NCBI RefSeq assembly: GCF_000472705.1
Contig: NZ_AXAE01000014.1
Span: 62,001 to 126,000 of the forward strand
Direction of reading: 5' to 3'
Origin: Mesorhizobium erdmanii USDA 3471
GTDB lineage: Bacteria; Pseudomonadota; Alphaproteobacteria; Rhizobiales; Rhizobiaceae
DNA: 64,000 bases
In this document: positions 10,165 to 18,663 of the stretch, in pieces
Layout: each line of letters starts with the position of its first letter
How positions within the stretch are numbered: the stretch's first letter is position 1
Notes under the pieces: model-generated
What the model was told of the DNA's origin: nothing
The model's database searches: none
Seen by the model: the letters and a program-made list of their open reading frames with translations, nothing else
Position numbers and translations under genes: made by a program

Positions 10165-10653
10165 TTTTCCAGTCTCTCCTCTAAGCAGGCTTTCAGGACC
10201 CATGAAGGCGTTCCGACGAAAGCCCCTGTTCACAAGAAATCCCGTACCGCAACCGGTGTGCCGGTGCCGTACGGCTTGGCGCGTATATAAGAACAGCCGA
10301 TGCGGCGCGCAAGCATTCTGCGCGAGGCTTCCATGAACCTTTCCACCTTCGTCCGCGACTGAGGTCCAGGTGCCGCATGGTGCGGCCCGGAAAGGAAGCC
10401 CCCCATGACCAGCAACCCAGAGGCTCTGCGGTCTCCGGGAACAACAGGAGCTCGGCGCGACCACCGCCTTCGGGACGGGGTCGATGCGCTGGGCTTTCCG
10501 TTGATTCCGTTGACCCTGCGGAAGAGCAGGCGTATCGTGACTTCGAGGAAAGCAGACAATTCGATCAGGGAAGAACGAGCCGGACCACCGCGCCTTGCCC
10601 TGATCTGCGCGGCGACTCCGGACGTTTCTGCCCTGGACTACGGGGGTAGTGTC
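10165..10653. other. Intergenic region between divergent dnaK and secreted-protein gene
   Basis: The left part is the dnaK leader and promoter (see 10284-10313). The right part, 10405-10653, is open in frame with the following gene and could add 83 residues, but it would bury the obvious signal peptide. Another open frame (10377-10649) shows no recognisable protein. I call no gene here. Confidence 0.6.
10284..10313 (-). promoter_or_regulatory. RpoH (sigma-32)-type heat-shock promoter of dnaK
   Basis: On the minus strand, CTTGCG (10308-10313) is followed by a 16-bp spacer and CTTATATA (10284-10291). This fits the alphaproteobacterial heat-shock consensus (CTTG-containing -35, C-rich/TAT -10, 16-18 bp spacing). 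The predicted transcript would have a leader of about 110 nt before dnaK. The match was found by eye. Confidence 0.7.
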
Positions 10654-12633
10654 ATGTCTCGCATCCGCGGCTCGCTCGCATCGTCTTTCTATGGCCATTT
10701 GGCCCGTGCGGCCCATGCCGGCGGCGGATTGCTGGCCTTTGCGCTTGCCGCCAGCCTGTGGCTCGGCAGCGGCGCCAAGGCGCAGGAAACGCAGATCATC
10801 TATCCCGGCTCGATGGCGGTCACCGGCTTCCCCGGGACCGTCATTCCCAATTTGGATGCGGGCCTGCCGCCGGGCGTCGATCCGGTCGACGAAACCTTCA
10901 TCGACACCACGCGCGCCACCTTGCGCGTCTTCGACGTTTCGCACCTTGGCGGGCCGGCCGCGGGCCAACTCGTCTTCACGCCGCCGCCTTTCGAGGTAAC
11001 GGCGGGCCAGATCGGTGAAGTGTTCGGCCTCACCTATGATGATGGCGTGCGCGATGGCGTTCCGTCAGGCATTCCCAACCTTTACGCGGCCGCCACGTCG
11101 CTGCATGGCATCGAGATCGTCACGCCCGACGCCGACAATGACGGGCGGCCGGAACGCCAGCGCCGCGGCACGGCGGGCGCCGCCTTCATGGACGGTCAGT
11201 TTGGCACCGAGAACGGCGGCGGACCGGGAACCATCTGGAAGATCGACGGCATCACCGGCCAGGTCGCCAAATTCGCCGACATCGACACCAACAGCGGTCC
11301 CGGCATCGGCAACATCACCTTCGACCCCAACCACCGCCAGTTCTTCGCCTCCGACCTCGACACCGGCCTGATCCATCGCATCGACGCCACCGGCAGGCTG
11401 ATCGACACCTTCGACCATGGCGTCGCCGGGCGCCCGGCGCATGGCCTGGCTCCGGTCGCCGACGATGGCGCGGTGATGGACATTCAAGGTGCCGCCTTCG
11501 ACACGGAAGACCCCGAGACCTGGGGCTACACGCAGGACGAGCGCCGCGTCTGGGCCGTTTCCTACCATGGCGGCCGGCTCTACTATTCGGTCGGCGAAAA
11601 ATCCGAAATCTGGTCGGTGGGCATCGCCCGCGACGGCACCTTTGCCGGCGATCCGCGCTGGGAACTGACGGTCAAGGCCGACAGGGACTACGCCGTCACC
11701 GACATCGCCTTCGACAACAGCGGCTTCATGTATCTGGCCCAGCGCGGCCCGGTCGAGAACCGCTACGATTACAGCCGGTTCGCCGATTCCGGCAAGGGCG
11801 AGGTCATCCGCTATTGGCGCGAAAACCCGGACGATCCGGCAACGGAGTCGGTCTGGGTGGAGGTGCCGCAGGAATACGCTGTCGGTTTTCCGCAAGGCAA
11901 CAGGCAGTCGGCCGGCGGCCTCGACCTGCAATATGGCTATGACGCCGACGGCAATCTCGATACCTCGGTCTGTACGCAGGCGCTGGTCAATACCGGCGAC
12001 AAATTGCGCGACAATCCTGAACTCGCCGAGCGGCTCGCCGCCGGCGGGCCGCTCGCCGTGCACGGCGTGCAGATCACGCCCAAGGACCTGGTCAAGCCAG
12101 CCAACGTGCCGCCCTTCGGCTCCTGGTTCGTCGATTTCGACGGCTATTTCGAGGACCCGGAAGTGGAAGGCCATGTCGGCGATGTCGCCGTCTGGCATCC
12201 CTGCGAGGGCCGCGCCGGCTATTATGAAGAAATTCCGGGCGGCTATCTGCCACCCTTCTACCCGCCGGACTTCCCACCGCCCGGCAATCTGCCTCCGTGT
12301 CTCGATGTTGAAGACGTCCAGTATTACTGCACGCCTTCTGGCCTCGAGGCCGATCTCTATCTCCATGACCATGCCGGCTTCGGCGGCGATTCGATCAAGG
12401 CCCAGCCTTCGAGCGAGACGAAGTCCAGGACGCCAGGCGTCGCGGTGACCTCACCCATGTCGCATGCGCCTGGCAAGCCGTACACGATCAACATCACCGG
12501 CCATTATCCGGGCGACAGAGTGGATGTTGGACTTTGCTTCTACAGGAAGTCCGACAAGGACAAGGGTGGCTATTACCCTTGCTGCAAGATGACCTTGCCG
12601 CTCCGCACGCCAGCCGTCAGCTGCGAACGTTGA
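10654..12633 (+). CDS. secreted propeller-like protein with C-terminal cysteine-rich domain, unknown function
   Basis: This 659-residue protein starts with a signal peptide ([11 protein letters not shown]..., hydrophobic [13 protein letters not shown], cleavage after AKA). The body has repeated segments such as [32 protein letters not shown] and [16 protein letters not shown], as in an NHL/six-bladed beta-propeller. A proline-rich linker (about residues 525-550, [16 protein letters not shown]) leads to a roughly 110-residue C-terminal domain with [11 protein letters not shown] and [14 protein letters not shown] related CC-x-x-(V/L)P pattern occurs in the next gene's product, 10 bp downstream, so the two probably act together outside the cell. 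The start follows GGGGG. I do not recognise a named family; function is unknown. Confidence 0.75.
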   Translation: MSRIRGSLASSFYGHLARAAHAGGGLLAFALAASLWLGSGAKAQETQIIYPGSMAVTGFPGTVIPNLDAGLPPGVDPVDETFIDTTRATLRVFDVSHLGGPAAGQLVFTPPPFEVTAGQIGEVFGLTYDDGVRDGVPSGIPNLYAAATSLHGIEIVTPDADNDGRPERQRRGTAGAAFMDGQFGTENGGGPGTIWKIDGITGQVAKFADIDTNSGPGIGNITFDPNHRQFFASDLDTGLIHRIDATGRLIDTFDHGVAGRPAHGLAPVADDGAVMDIQGAAFDTEDPETWGYTQDERRVWAVSYHGGRLYYSVGEKSEIWSVGIARDGTFAGDPRWELTVKADRDYAVTDIAFDNSGFMYLAQRGPVENRYDYSRFADSGKGEVIRYWRENPDDPATESVWVEVPQEYAVGFPQGNRQSAGGLDLQYGYDADGNLDTSVCTQALVNTGDKLRDNPELAERLAAGGPLAVHGVQITPKDLVKPANVPPFGSWFVDFDGYFEDPEVEGHVGDVAVWHPCEGRAGYYEEIPGGYLPPFYPPDFPPPGNLPPCLDVEDVQYYCTPSGLEADLYLHDHAGFGGDSIKAQPSSETKSRTPGVAVTSPMSHAPGKPYTINITGHYPGDRVDVGLCFYRKSDKDKGGYYPCCKMTLPLRTPAVSCER

Positions 12634-12643
12634 GGAGGGAAAG

Positions 12644-15600
12644 ATGAACATTCTTGCCTCGCCCTCATTCGCGATGAACGCTCAGCAAACCGTCATGGAG
12701 ACGATCATGAAACCCCTGTCATACGCCAGGCGCGGCGCGCGCTGGCTGATGGCGGCCGGTATCGCGGTCGCCATGCTCACCCCCGTGCAAAGCCACGCCG
12801 AAGATGCGGCTCCGATCACCCCGGAACTGAGGCTCGACCTCGACAATTCGCGCGTCGTCAATCCGAGGCCGGAGCGGGTCGTGCCGTTCTTCACCAAGAG
12901 AGGCACCCAGAGAGGCTGCGACTATGTCGTCTACTCCCTGAGCTTCGGCCTGCGCGGTGATCCGCAGGGCTTTGCCGATCCCGGCCTGATGGCGCTGCTG
13001 AAGAAACTCAAGATCGAGTTCAAGGACCAGCTCCCGCACGGCCTTGCCATCGTCAATGTCAACGTGTCCGGCGACGGCACGGATGCCTCCGGCGGACCCT
13101 TGCCGGGCGCGACGATCAGCAATTCGGCGGGTCCCAACGATACGGCGACAGTCTCCGATTTCCGGCTCTCCGCCGCCGATCTCGACGGCGCCGGTGCTGC
13201 CAATGAACGCGTCATCAATTTCCAGATCACGGCCAAGATCGACCACGCGGCGTTTCCCTCGCCGACGATCGTCGACAACCAGGGCCTGATCAAGGTCAGC
13301 AACGGAGCCGGCACCGGGACCATCATCCCGTCGCAGGATCCGGGCAAGCCCGACGACGGCGACTACAAGACCGGCGTGAAGACCTCGATCAAGATCGATG
13401 TCACCAAGTGCGAACCCCCGCCGCCACCTCCCGGCAAGGAATGCTTCAAGGTGGAACGCGGCACGGTCGATTGCGTGCCCGGCGGCGGTGCCTTCATCTA
13501 CCATATGCCGGTCGGCCCTGAGATGGGCGGCAAGTGGGTGCAGGTATCGACCACGACGCCCGGCATCACCATCATCCCCGACACCCAGCTGGTGCCGGCG
13601 GGCGGCGGCGTGCTCAACTGGAAGATCGTCGGCGCATCGCCCGGCGACGTCATCCACCTCATCGTCACCGGCATCGAGACCTATGCCGGGCCGAAAGAGG
13701 GCTGGGGCCTGTGCTGCACGCAGACCATCGACATCGTCATCCCGCGTGACCAGCGCTGCCCACCCAGGGACAAGGAGCCGGACCTCAAGGTCGAGAAAAG
13801 CGCCGATGTCCCGCGCTGCACCATGGCCGGCGGCTGCGACTTCACCATCCGCGTCACCAATGTCGGCACCGCGCCCTACAACGGCAAGATCGTGCTCGAC
13901 GAGGTGACGCTGCCGGCCGGCTCGACGCTGAGTTCAGGGCCCAATCCGCCCTGGGTCTGCGTACCCGGCATCACCCCGATGATTTGCACCTATCCGGTGA
14001 CCACGCTCAATCCGGGAGCCTTTGTCGAGCTCAAGCTCGGCTTCAAACCGGCCGGGGGCTGGCAAGGCAAGGTGCTGCGCAACTGCGCCACCTACAATTA
14101 TCCGGCCAGCGGCAAGCCGCTGTTCGGCAGCCAGCAAAACGACAGGGGCTGCGCCTCGATCCCGATCTGCCGCCGTGGCGATCGTGACCGCGACTGCCAG
14201 CCGCCGGTCGAGAAGAAGGTCGACCTGATCCTGAAGAAGCGCGCGCGCATCCCGGTCTGTACGCCGGACGGCGTCTGCTACTTCATCATCGACATCATCA
14301 ACAACGGCACTTCGACCTATAACGGGCCGTTGACCGTGATCGACAACTACCCCGGCGGCGCGCCGGCCTCGTCGACCTTTGGGCCAAGCCCGCCCTGGAC
14401 ATGCGGTCCGAACGGCCCCGGCCAGTTCCGCTGCGACAATGCCGGCATCTCGCTGCCCGTGGGCGCCTCGACGCCGATCTTCGTCAAGGCGGTCATGCCG
14501 GCCGGCTACCAGTCGGATACGGTCGAGAATTGTGCCGCGGTGAAGGCTATCCCCGGTGAGGTCGACCTCACCAACAACAAGGCCTGCGCCAAGGAACGCA
14601 TCCGTCGTCCCAATGGCGGCCAGCCTGGCCTGCGCATCACCAAGGTGTGCAGCGGCTCGCTGGCCGGTGCCGCGGCCGTTTCCTGCCGCATCACCGTCTC
14701 CAACGCCGGCACGGCCGCCCCCACCGGCCCGGTCCGGGTCAACGATGCGGCCACGCTGGTGTCGGGCGGCGCGCCCGTCCAGATCCAGACCGTCACCCCC
14801 GACGGCGCGGAATGGGCGTGCGGACCGGTTCCGGCCAATACGCTGTCGTGCCAGATCCCCGGCGCCGTCATGACGCCCGGAACCTCCAGGCACTTCGACG
14901 TGACGGTGTCAGCCAATGGCGAGTTCGAGAACTGCGCGCGCGGCTCCCACGGGCCGGCGCAAGGCGACGATGTCGTCTACCCGATCGGCCAGGCCTGCGC
15001 CAAGGGCGGCGGCTCTTCGACCATCCGTGTCGAGAAGACCGGCGACCGCGAATGCCGGATCGGCCAGCCATGCTCGTTCGACATTACCATGACAAATGAT
15101 GGGACGAGCCCCTTCTCCGGCCCGGTTCGCATCGGTGATGCGATCGGCGTGGACGGTCTCGGTCGGCTCGATGGCGTTTCGATCACCTCGATCGACCCGC
15201 CCTTCGGCTGCTCGCCGGAGCCGACGACACTGCCGGCCTCCTGCATCGCCAACCTGACGCTGGGCGCCGGCGAAAGCCAGTCGCATCATGTGACCGTGAT
15301 CATTCCCGATGACGGGCGTCTGGCCAATCTGCAGGGCAACGTCAACGGCCAGAACTGCGTTGGCGTCCTGTCTCCCGACACGCGGGTCCAGGGTGGCGAC
15401 GTGCTGTCCAAGGACGCTGCCAACGGGCAGGGTGATCGGGGCAAGGCCTATGCGTGCCACCCCTTCGTCATCACGCATGAGGTGAAGAACCAGTGCTCGC
15501 CGGGCTTCGTCATGAACGACGCCGGCCGCTGCGTCTGCCCGGAAGGCACCACCTTCCGCAACGGCCAGTGCACGGGCGGCGGCACAAACCTTCTGCCGCT

Positions 15601-16492
15601 TCCCGTGCCGCCGCGCTGCGTGCTGCTCGAAGGCCAGATCCGCACCGAGGACGGACGCTGCGTCTGCCCACGCGGCACGGATCTGGAGAACGGCGCCTGC
15701 GTCAAGACCGACCGACCGGGCTGCGCCATACCCGGTTCGGTTCCGACCTCGGACGGCAACGGTTGCTACTGCCCCAACGGCACGCATCTCGACAGGCAAG
15801 CGAATGCGTGTGTGAGGGACAGGCCGCCGCAGCAGTGCACAATTCGCGGCCAGGTCCACGACGCCAATGGCGATTGCGTCTGCCCGCAAGGCACCGAGGC
15901 GCGCAACGGCGCCTGCCGGCCGGTCCGGCCGAGGCCGCAGCAGTGCACCATCCGTGGCCAGGTCCAGAACGCCAACGGCGATTGCGTCTGCCCGCAAGGC
16001 ACCGAGGCGCGCAACGGCGCCTGCCGACCGGTCCGGCCGAAGCCTGACCAGTGCACCATCCGTGGCCAGGTCCACGACGCCAACGGCAATTGCGTCTGCC
16101 CGAGGGGGACCGAGGTGCAGGGCAACGCCTGTCGTCGACCAGGTCCGGTGCTCCAGCAGTGCGACATACGCGGCCAGGTCCACAACAAGCGCGGCGACTG
16201 TGTCTGTCCACGTGGGACCGAGGTGATCGACGGTGCCTGCCGCAAGCCCAGGCAACAGACCGAATGCGCGCCGGGCTCGCAGATGATCAATGGCCAGTGC
16301 CAGCCGATCATCAGGCGGCGCTGCCCGGAAGGCACGGTCGGGCGGTATCCCAACTGCCGGCCGATTCGCGGTCAGCCGTCGCTGGAGCTCAACCCGGGTC
16401 TGCTGCTGCAGGTACTGCCGCGGCGCCTGCCGCAGACCGACCAGCAGCAGGATCCGGCACCAAACAGGATCCTGAAGCTCCAGCAGCAGTAG
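12644..16492 (+). CDS. large secreted DUF11-repeat and cysteine-repeat protein
   Basis: This 1282-residue exported protein has a signal peptide MKPLSYARRGARWLMAAG...SHA, fitting a start at 12707; ATG 12644 has the stronger ribosome site (GAGGAGGG), so both starts are possible. Residues about 50-260 form a unique domain, and residues 267-375 a CC-containing domain similar to the upstream protein's C-terminus. Four DUF11-like Ig-type repeats follow (near 380, 526, 663 and 793), each with a K(K/V)xxxxxxxC...C.(F/Y).I.(V/I).N.GT pattern. Residues about 950-1240 hold seven TIL/EGF-like cysteine repeats (C-x-C-P-x-G-T...N-G-x-C) plus two partial ones, and a Gln-rich tail ends the protein. No LPxTG, autotransporter or type I secretion signal was seen. 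An adhesive or matrix role is inference. Confidence 0.8.
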   Translation: MNILASPSFAMNAQQTVMETIMKPLSYARRGARWLMAAGIAVAMLTPVQSHAEDAAPITPELRLDLDNSRVVNPRPERVVPFFTKRGTQRGCDYVVYSLSFGLRGDPQGFADPGLMALLKKLKIEFKDQLPHGLAIVNVNVSGDGTDASGGPLPGATISNSAGPNDTATVSDFRLSAADLDGAGAANERVINFQITAKIDHAAFPSPTIVDNQGLIKVSNGAGTGTIIPSQDPGKPDDGDYKTGVKTSIKIDVTKCEPPPPPPGKECFKVERGTVDCVPGGGAFIYHMPVGPEMGGKWVQVSTTTPGITIIPDTQLVPAGGGVLNWKIVGASPGDVIHLIVTGIETYAGPKEGWGLCCTQTIDIVIPRDQRCPPRDKEPDLKVEKSADVPRCTMAGGCDFTIRVTNVGTAPYNGKIVLDEVTLPAGSTLSSGPNPPWVCVPGITPMICTYPVTTLNPGAFVELKLGFKPAGGWQGKVLRNCATYNYPASGKPLFGSQQNDRGCASIPICRRGDRDRDCQPPVEKKVDLILKKRARIPVCTPDGVCYFIIDIINNGTSTYNGPLTVIDNYPGGAPASSTFGPSPPWTCGPNGPGQFRCDNAGISLPVGASTPIFVKAVMPAGYQSDTVENCAAVKAIPGEVDLTNNKACAKERIRRPNGGQPGLRITKVCSGSLAGAAAVSCRITVSNAGTAAPTGPVRVNDAATLVSGGAPVQIQTVTPDGAEWACGPVPANTLSCQIPGAVMTPGTSRHFDVTVSANGEFENCARGSHGPAQGDDVVYPIGQACAKGGGSSTIRVEKTGDRECRIGQPCSFDITMTNDGTSPFSGPVRIGDAIGVDGLGRLDGVSITSIDPPFGCSPEPTTLPASCIANLTLGAGESQSHHVTVIIPDDGRLANLQGNVNGQNCVGVLSPDTRVQGGDVLSKDAANGQGDRGKAYACHPFVITHEVKNQCSPGFVMNDAGRCVCPEGTTFRNGQCTGGGTNLLPLPVPPRCVLLEGQIRTEDGRCVCPRGTDLENGACVKTDRPGCAIPGSVPTSDGNGCYCPNGTHLDRQANACVRDRPPQQCTIRGQVHDANGDCVCPQGTEARNGACRPVRPRPQQCTIRGQVQNANGDCVCPQGTEARNGACRPVRPKPDQCTIRGQVHDANGNCVCPRGTEVQGNACRRPGPVLQQCDIRGQVHNKRGDCVCPRGTEVIDGACRKPRQQTECAPGSQMINGQCQPIIRRRCPEGTVGRYPNCRPIRGQPSLELNPGLLLQVLPRRLPQTDQQQDPAPNRILKLQQQ
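15833..16264 (+). repeat. Four tandem 108-bp (36-codon) repeats encoding cysteine modules
   Basis: Units begin at 15833, 15941, 16049 and 16157 with CAGTGC, exactly 108 bp apart. Each encodes Q-C-(T/D)-I-R-G-Q-V-x-x-x-x-G-(D/N)-C-V-C-P and a G-T-E ... A-C-R ending. Units 1 and 2 are nearly identical in DNA, which points to recent duplication. Three more diverged modules lie just upstream (about 15490-15832). Confidence 0.92.
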
Positions 16493-16515
16493 TCATCTGT
16501 TCGACGCCAGACCAG

Positions 16516-16544
16516 AACCCGCCGGAGCAATCCGGCGGGTTTTT
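16516..16544 (+). terminator. Intrinsic terminator after secreted cassette
   Basis: A perfect 11-bp stem (AACCCGCCGGA with TCCGGCGGGTT) encloses a GCAA tetraloop and runs into a T stretch. It starts 24 bp after the stop of the large repeat protein and separates it from rpe. Confidence 0.93.
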
Positions 16545-16690
16545 GATGCCCTGGAGCGGCGCAAGAATTTGGCTGCGACCCACTCTGGTCTGTGGAGCCG
16601 CCACGCTTGTGCCCTCGACAAGTCATCAGGAGCGCTTTAGGCAGTCGGTTCGGAGCGACCCAAAGGAAAGGGCGCGCCCGGAGAGGCCGC

Positions 16691-17371
16691 ATGATGAGCA
16701 AAAAGACCCTGATCGCACCGTCGGTGCTGGCTTCGGACTTTTCGAAGCTCGGTGACGAGGTCGAAGCCGTCGCGGCTGCTGGCGCCGACTGGATCCATCT
16801 CGATGTCATGGATGGCCATTTCGTCCCCAACATCACTTTCGGTCCGCCTGTCATCAAGGCGATCCGCAACCGCACCAAAGCCTTTTTCGACTGCCATCTG
16901 ATGATCGCGCCGGCCGATCCCTACCTCGCCGCCTTCGCCGAGGCCGGCTGTGACGGCATGACGGTGCATGCGGAGGCCGGGCCGCATCTCGACCGCTCGT
17001 TGCAGACTATCAGGAACCTCGGCAAGAAGGCCGGTGTGTCGCTCAATCCGGCGACGCCGGAATCGATGATCGAATATGTGCTCGACCGGCTCGACCTGAT
17101 CCTGATCATGACCGTCAATCCGGGTTTTGGCGGCCAGGCCTTCATCCCGGGGATCGTCGACAAGGTGAGACGGGTCAAGGCGTTGATCGGCGACCGGCCG
17201 ATCCACATCGAAATCGATGGCGGCGTTTCGCCGGAAACGGCCCCCCTGGTGACAGCAGCAGGCGCCGATGTGCTGGTGGCGGGTGCGGCCATCTTCAGGG
17301 GCGGCAGCGTCGAGGCTTACCGCGCCAACATCGAGGCGATCAGGACGGCGGCCGACGGGGCCGCCGGCTAA
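16691..17371 (+). CDS. rpe: ribulose-phosphate 3-epimerase
   Basis: This 226-residue TIM-barrel enzyme interconverts D-ribulose 5-phosphate and D-xylulose 5-phosphate in the pentose phosphate pathway. The family signatures [35 protein letters not shown] (metal His and Asp), VNPGFGGQ and IEIDGGV are all present. Two adjacent ATG codons (16691 and 16694) follow GAGAGG; either may be used. It is a stand-alone gene after a strong terminator, with no clear partner downstream. Confidence 0.97.
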   Translation: MMSKKTLIAPSVLASDFSKLGDEVEAVAAAGADWIHLDVMDGHFVPNITFGPPVIKAIRNRTKAFFDCHLMIAPADPYLAAFAEAGCDGMTVHAEAGPHLDRSLQTIRNLGKKAGVSLNPATPESMIEYVLDRLDLILIMTVNPGFGGQAFIPGIVDKVRRVKALIGDRPIHIEIDGGVSPETAPLVTAAGADVLVAGAAIFRGGSVEAYRANIEAIRTAADGAAG

Positions 17372-17772
17372 CAAGGCCGCCGGCTACCTCCCGTTTTAGC
17401 CCGATAGACCGGCCAAGTGTCGCTGAGCCGTGGCTCCTCCAGGGCCCGGTATGCCGAATCAGATTTGCCCAGAAAGCCTGATTCGGGGTGAACTGGCCGC
17501 TATCTTTGCGCGCGACAGAAAAGATGCTCGCGTGGGCCCACGGAAAAACAGATGATCCTGCGTGCATACAAAACGCGTTAAGTTTCTGCTGGTTGTGGAG
17601 AGCAACGAGTTTCGACGCACGGATGCGGATCGGGACATATTTCTTCGTCCTTAAGTACAATAAGGTCTTCTCCTGCTTGAGCCTCTTGACGCGGAGGCGG
17701 TAGGATACATGTACGGAAGGACTATTTTCAGACTCGAATTGCCCGGAGAGAAATGGGGGACAGGAGTCAAGC
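17372..17772. other. 401-bp intergenic region upstream of matR
   Basis: It holds an inverted repeat just after rpe (17454-17486), a stretch of lower G+C than its surroundings, and a palindrome TACATGTA at 17706-17713. A possible promoter is TTGAGC-N18-TAGGAT, ending about 70 bp before the matR start. A 71-codon open frame at 17488-17703 looks non-coding. No gene is called. Confidence 0.5.
17454..17486. repeat. Inverted repeat downstream of rpe
   Basis: CCGAATCAG (17454-17462) and CTGATTCGG (17478-17486) are perfect 9-bp inverted arms around a 15-nt loop. There is no T run. It may act as an mRNA 3' end or be a relic repeat. Confidence 0.5.
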
Positions 17773-18516
17773 TTGACATACGGATTCGCCAACCTGAAGG
17801 ACGAAGGCACAACACCCAAGAGCACGCTTGCCAGCACGGTCTATCAGCAGTTGCGTGATGATCTGCTCGGCGGCGCTCTCGAAACCGAAAGCAAGCTGCG
17901 GGTAGAGTGGGTTGTTTCCAAGTATGGCGCCGGCGCCTCCCCGGTTCGCGAAGCCCTCAACCGCCTTGCCTCCGAAGGCCTTCTCGGCCGCCACGACCAG
18001 CGCGGCTTTTTCATCATGCCGGTCAGCGCGGCGGAGCTCGAGGAGCTGACGCGCACACGCTGCTGGCTCGAGGAGCGGGCGCTTCGCGAATCCATCGCCC
18101 ACCGCACCGCCGAATGGGAAGAACAGCTGGTGCTGGCGTTGCATCGCCTGGGCCGTGCCTCACGCCTTTCGCTGCAAAATCGCTCGTCGCTCGATCCGGA
18201 CTGGGAGAAATTGCACCGCACCTTCCACCGGGTGCTGATCTCGGCCTGCCGGTCGCACTGGCTGGTGGGTTTTTGCGATCAGCTGTCCGATCACGCCTAT
18301 CGCTACCGGCAAATGGCCAATGACGGCGAAAGCGCCCAGCGCGACGACTTCGGCGAACACCGCCTGATCGCCGAATGCGCGCTGGACGGCAATGCCGACG
18401 GCGCCGTCGAGGCCTTGATCGATCACTACCAGCTGACCGCCGCCATGTGCATGGAACGCTTCAAGCAAGGCGAGGTCGCAAAAGCCGCCGTTTCTCCAGA
18501 ACGTGCCCGACGGTAG
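17773..18516 (+). CDS. matR: GntR-family (FCD) transcriptional regulator, MatR-like
   Basis: This 247-residue regulator has an N-terminal winged helix (STLASTVYQQLRDDLLGG, then ASPVREALNRLASEGLL) and a C-terminal all-helical FCD ligand domain with its HRTFHRVL region and later conserved His. The start is TTG behind AGGAG (8 nt). It lies 147 bp upstream of a malonyl-CoA synthetase gene on the same strand. In Rhizobium trifolii a GntR protein, MatR, represses the malonate operon, so MatR is the likely identity; the ligand would be malonate or a derivative. The symbol rests on context. Confidence 0.75.
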   Translation: MTYGFANLKDEGTTPKSTLASTVYQQLRDDLLGGALETESKLRVEWVVSKYGAGASPVREALNRLASEGLLGRHDQRGFFIMPVSAAELEELTRTRCWLEERALRESIAHRTAEWEEQLVLALHRLGRASRLSLQNRSSLDPDWEKLHRTFHRVLISACRSHWLVGFCDQLSDHAYRYRQMANDGESAQRDDFGEHRLIAECALDGNADGAVEALIDHYQLTAAMCMERFKQGEVAKAAVSPERARR

Positions 18517-18663
18517 ATCAGGCCGCAATCGTTCACGGACTTTTCGTTGGACGTGACGCGCTCGACCGCCATCTCCAGTCTTGACGGCATGGCGGGGAAA
18601 CGCGAACTCTTCGCCGGCGAGTCATGCCATTCTGAAGCATTGCCGGCATCGCGGGGAAATTTC

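Noticed and set aside
10405..10653. N-terminal extension of the secreted propeller-like protein
   Set aside because: It would place 83 residues ahead of a clear signal peptide; the ATG at 10654 follows a G-rich ribosome site.
11065..12372. 435-codon minus-strand open frame
   Set aside because: It is antisense to the secreted protein gene; plus-strand coding has a signal peptide and coherent repeats.
14909..16255. Minus-strand open frame of 448 codons
   Set aside because: It lies opposite the repeat protein, and its periodic sequence only mirrors the 108-bp repeats.
15833..16264. Regular repeats that might be taken for a CRISPR array
   Set aside because: The 108-bp units are contiguous coding repeats without unique spacers and keep the reading frame of the surrounding gene.
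17488..17703. 71-codon plus-strand open frame upstream of matR
   Set aside because: No ribosome site, no recognisable protein features, and it overlaps the probable promoter region.
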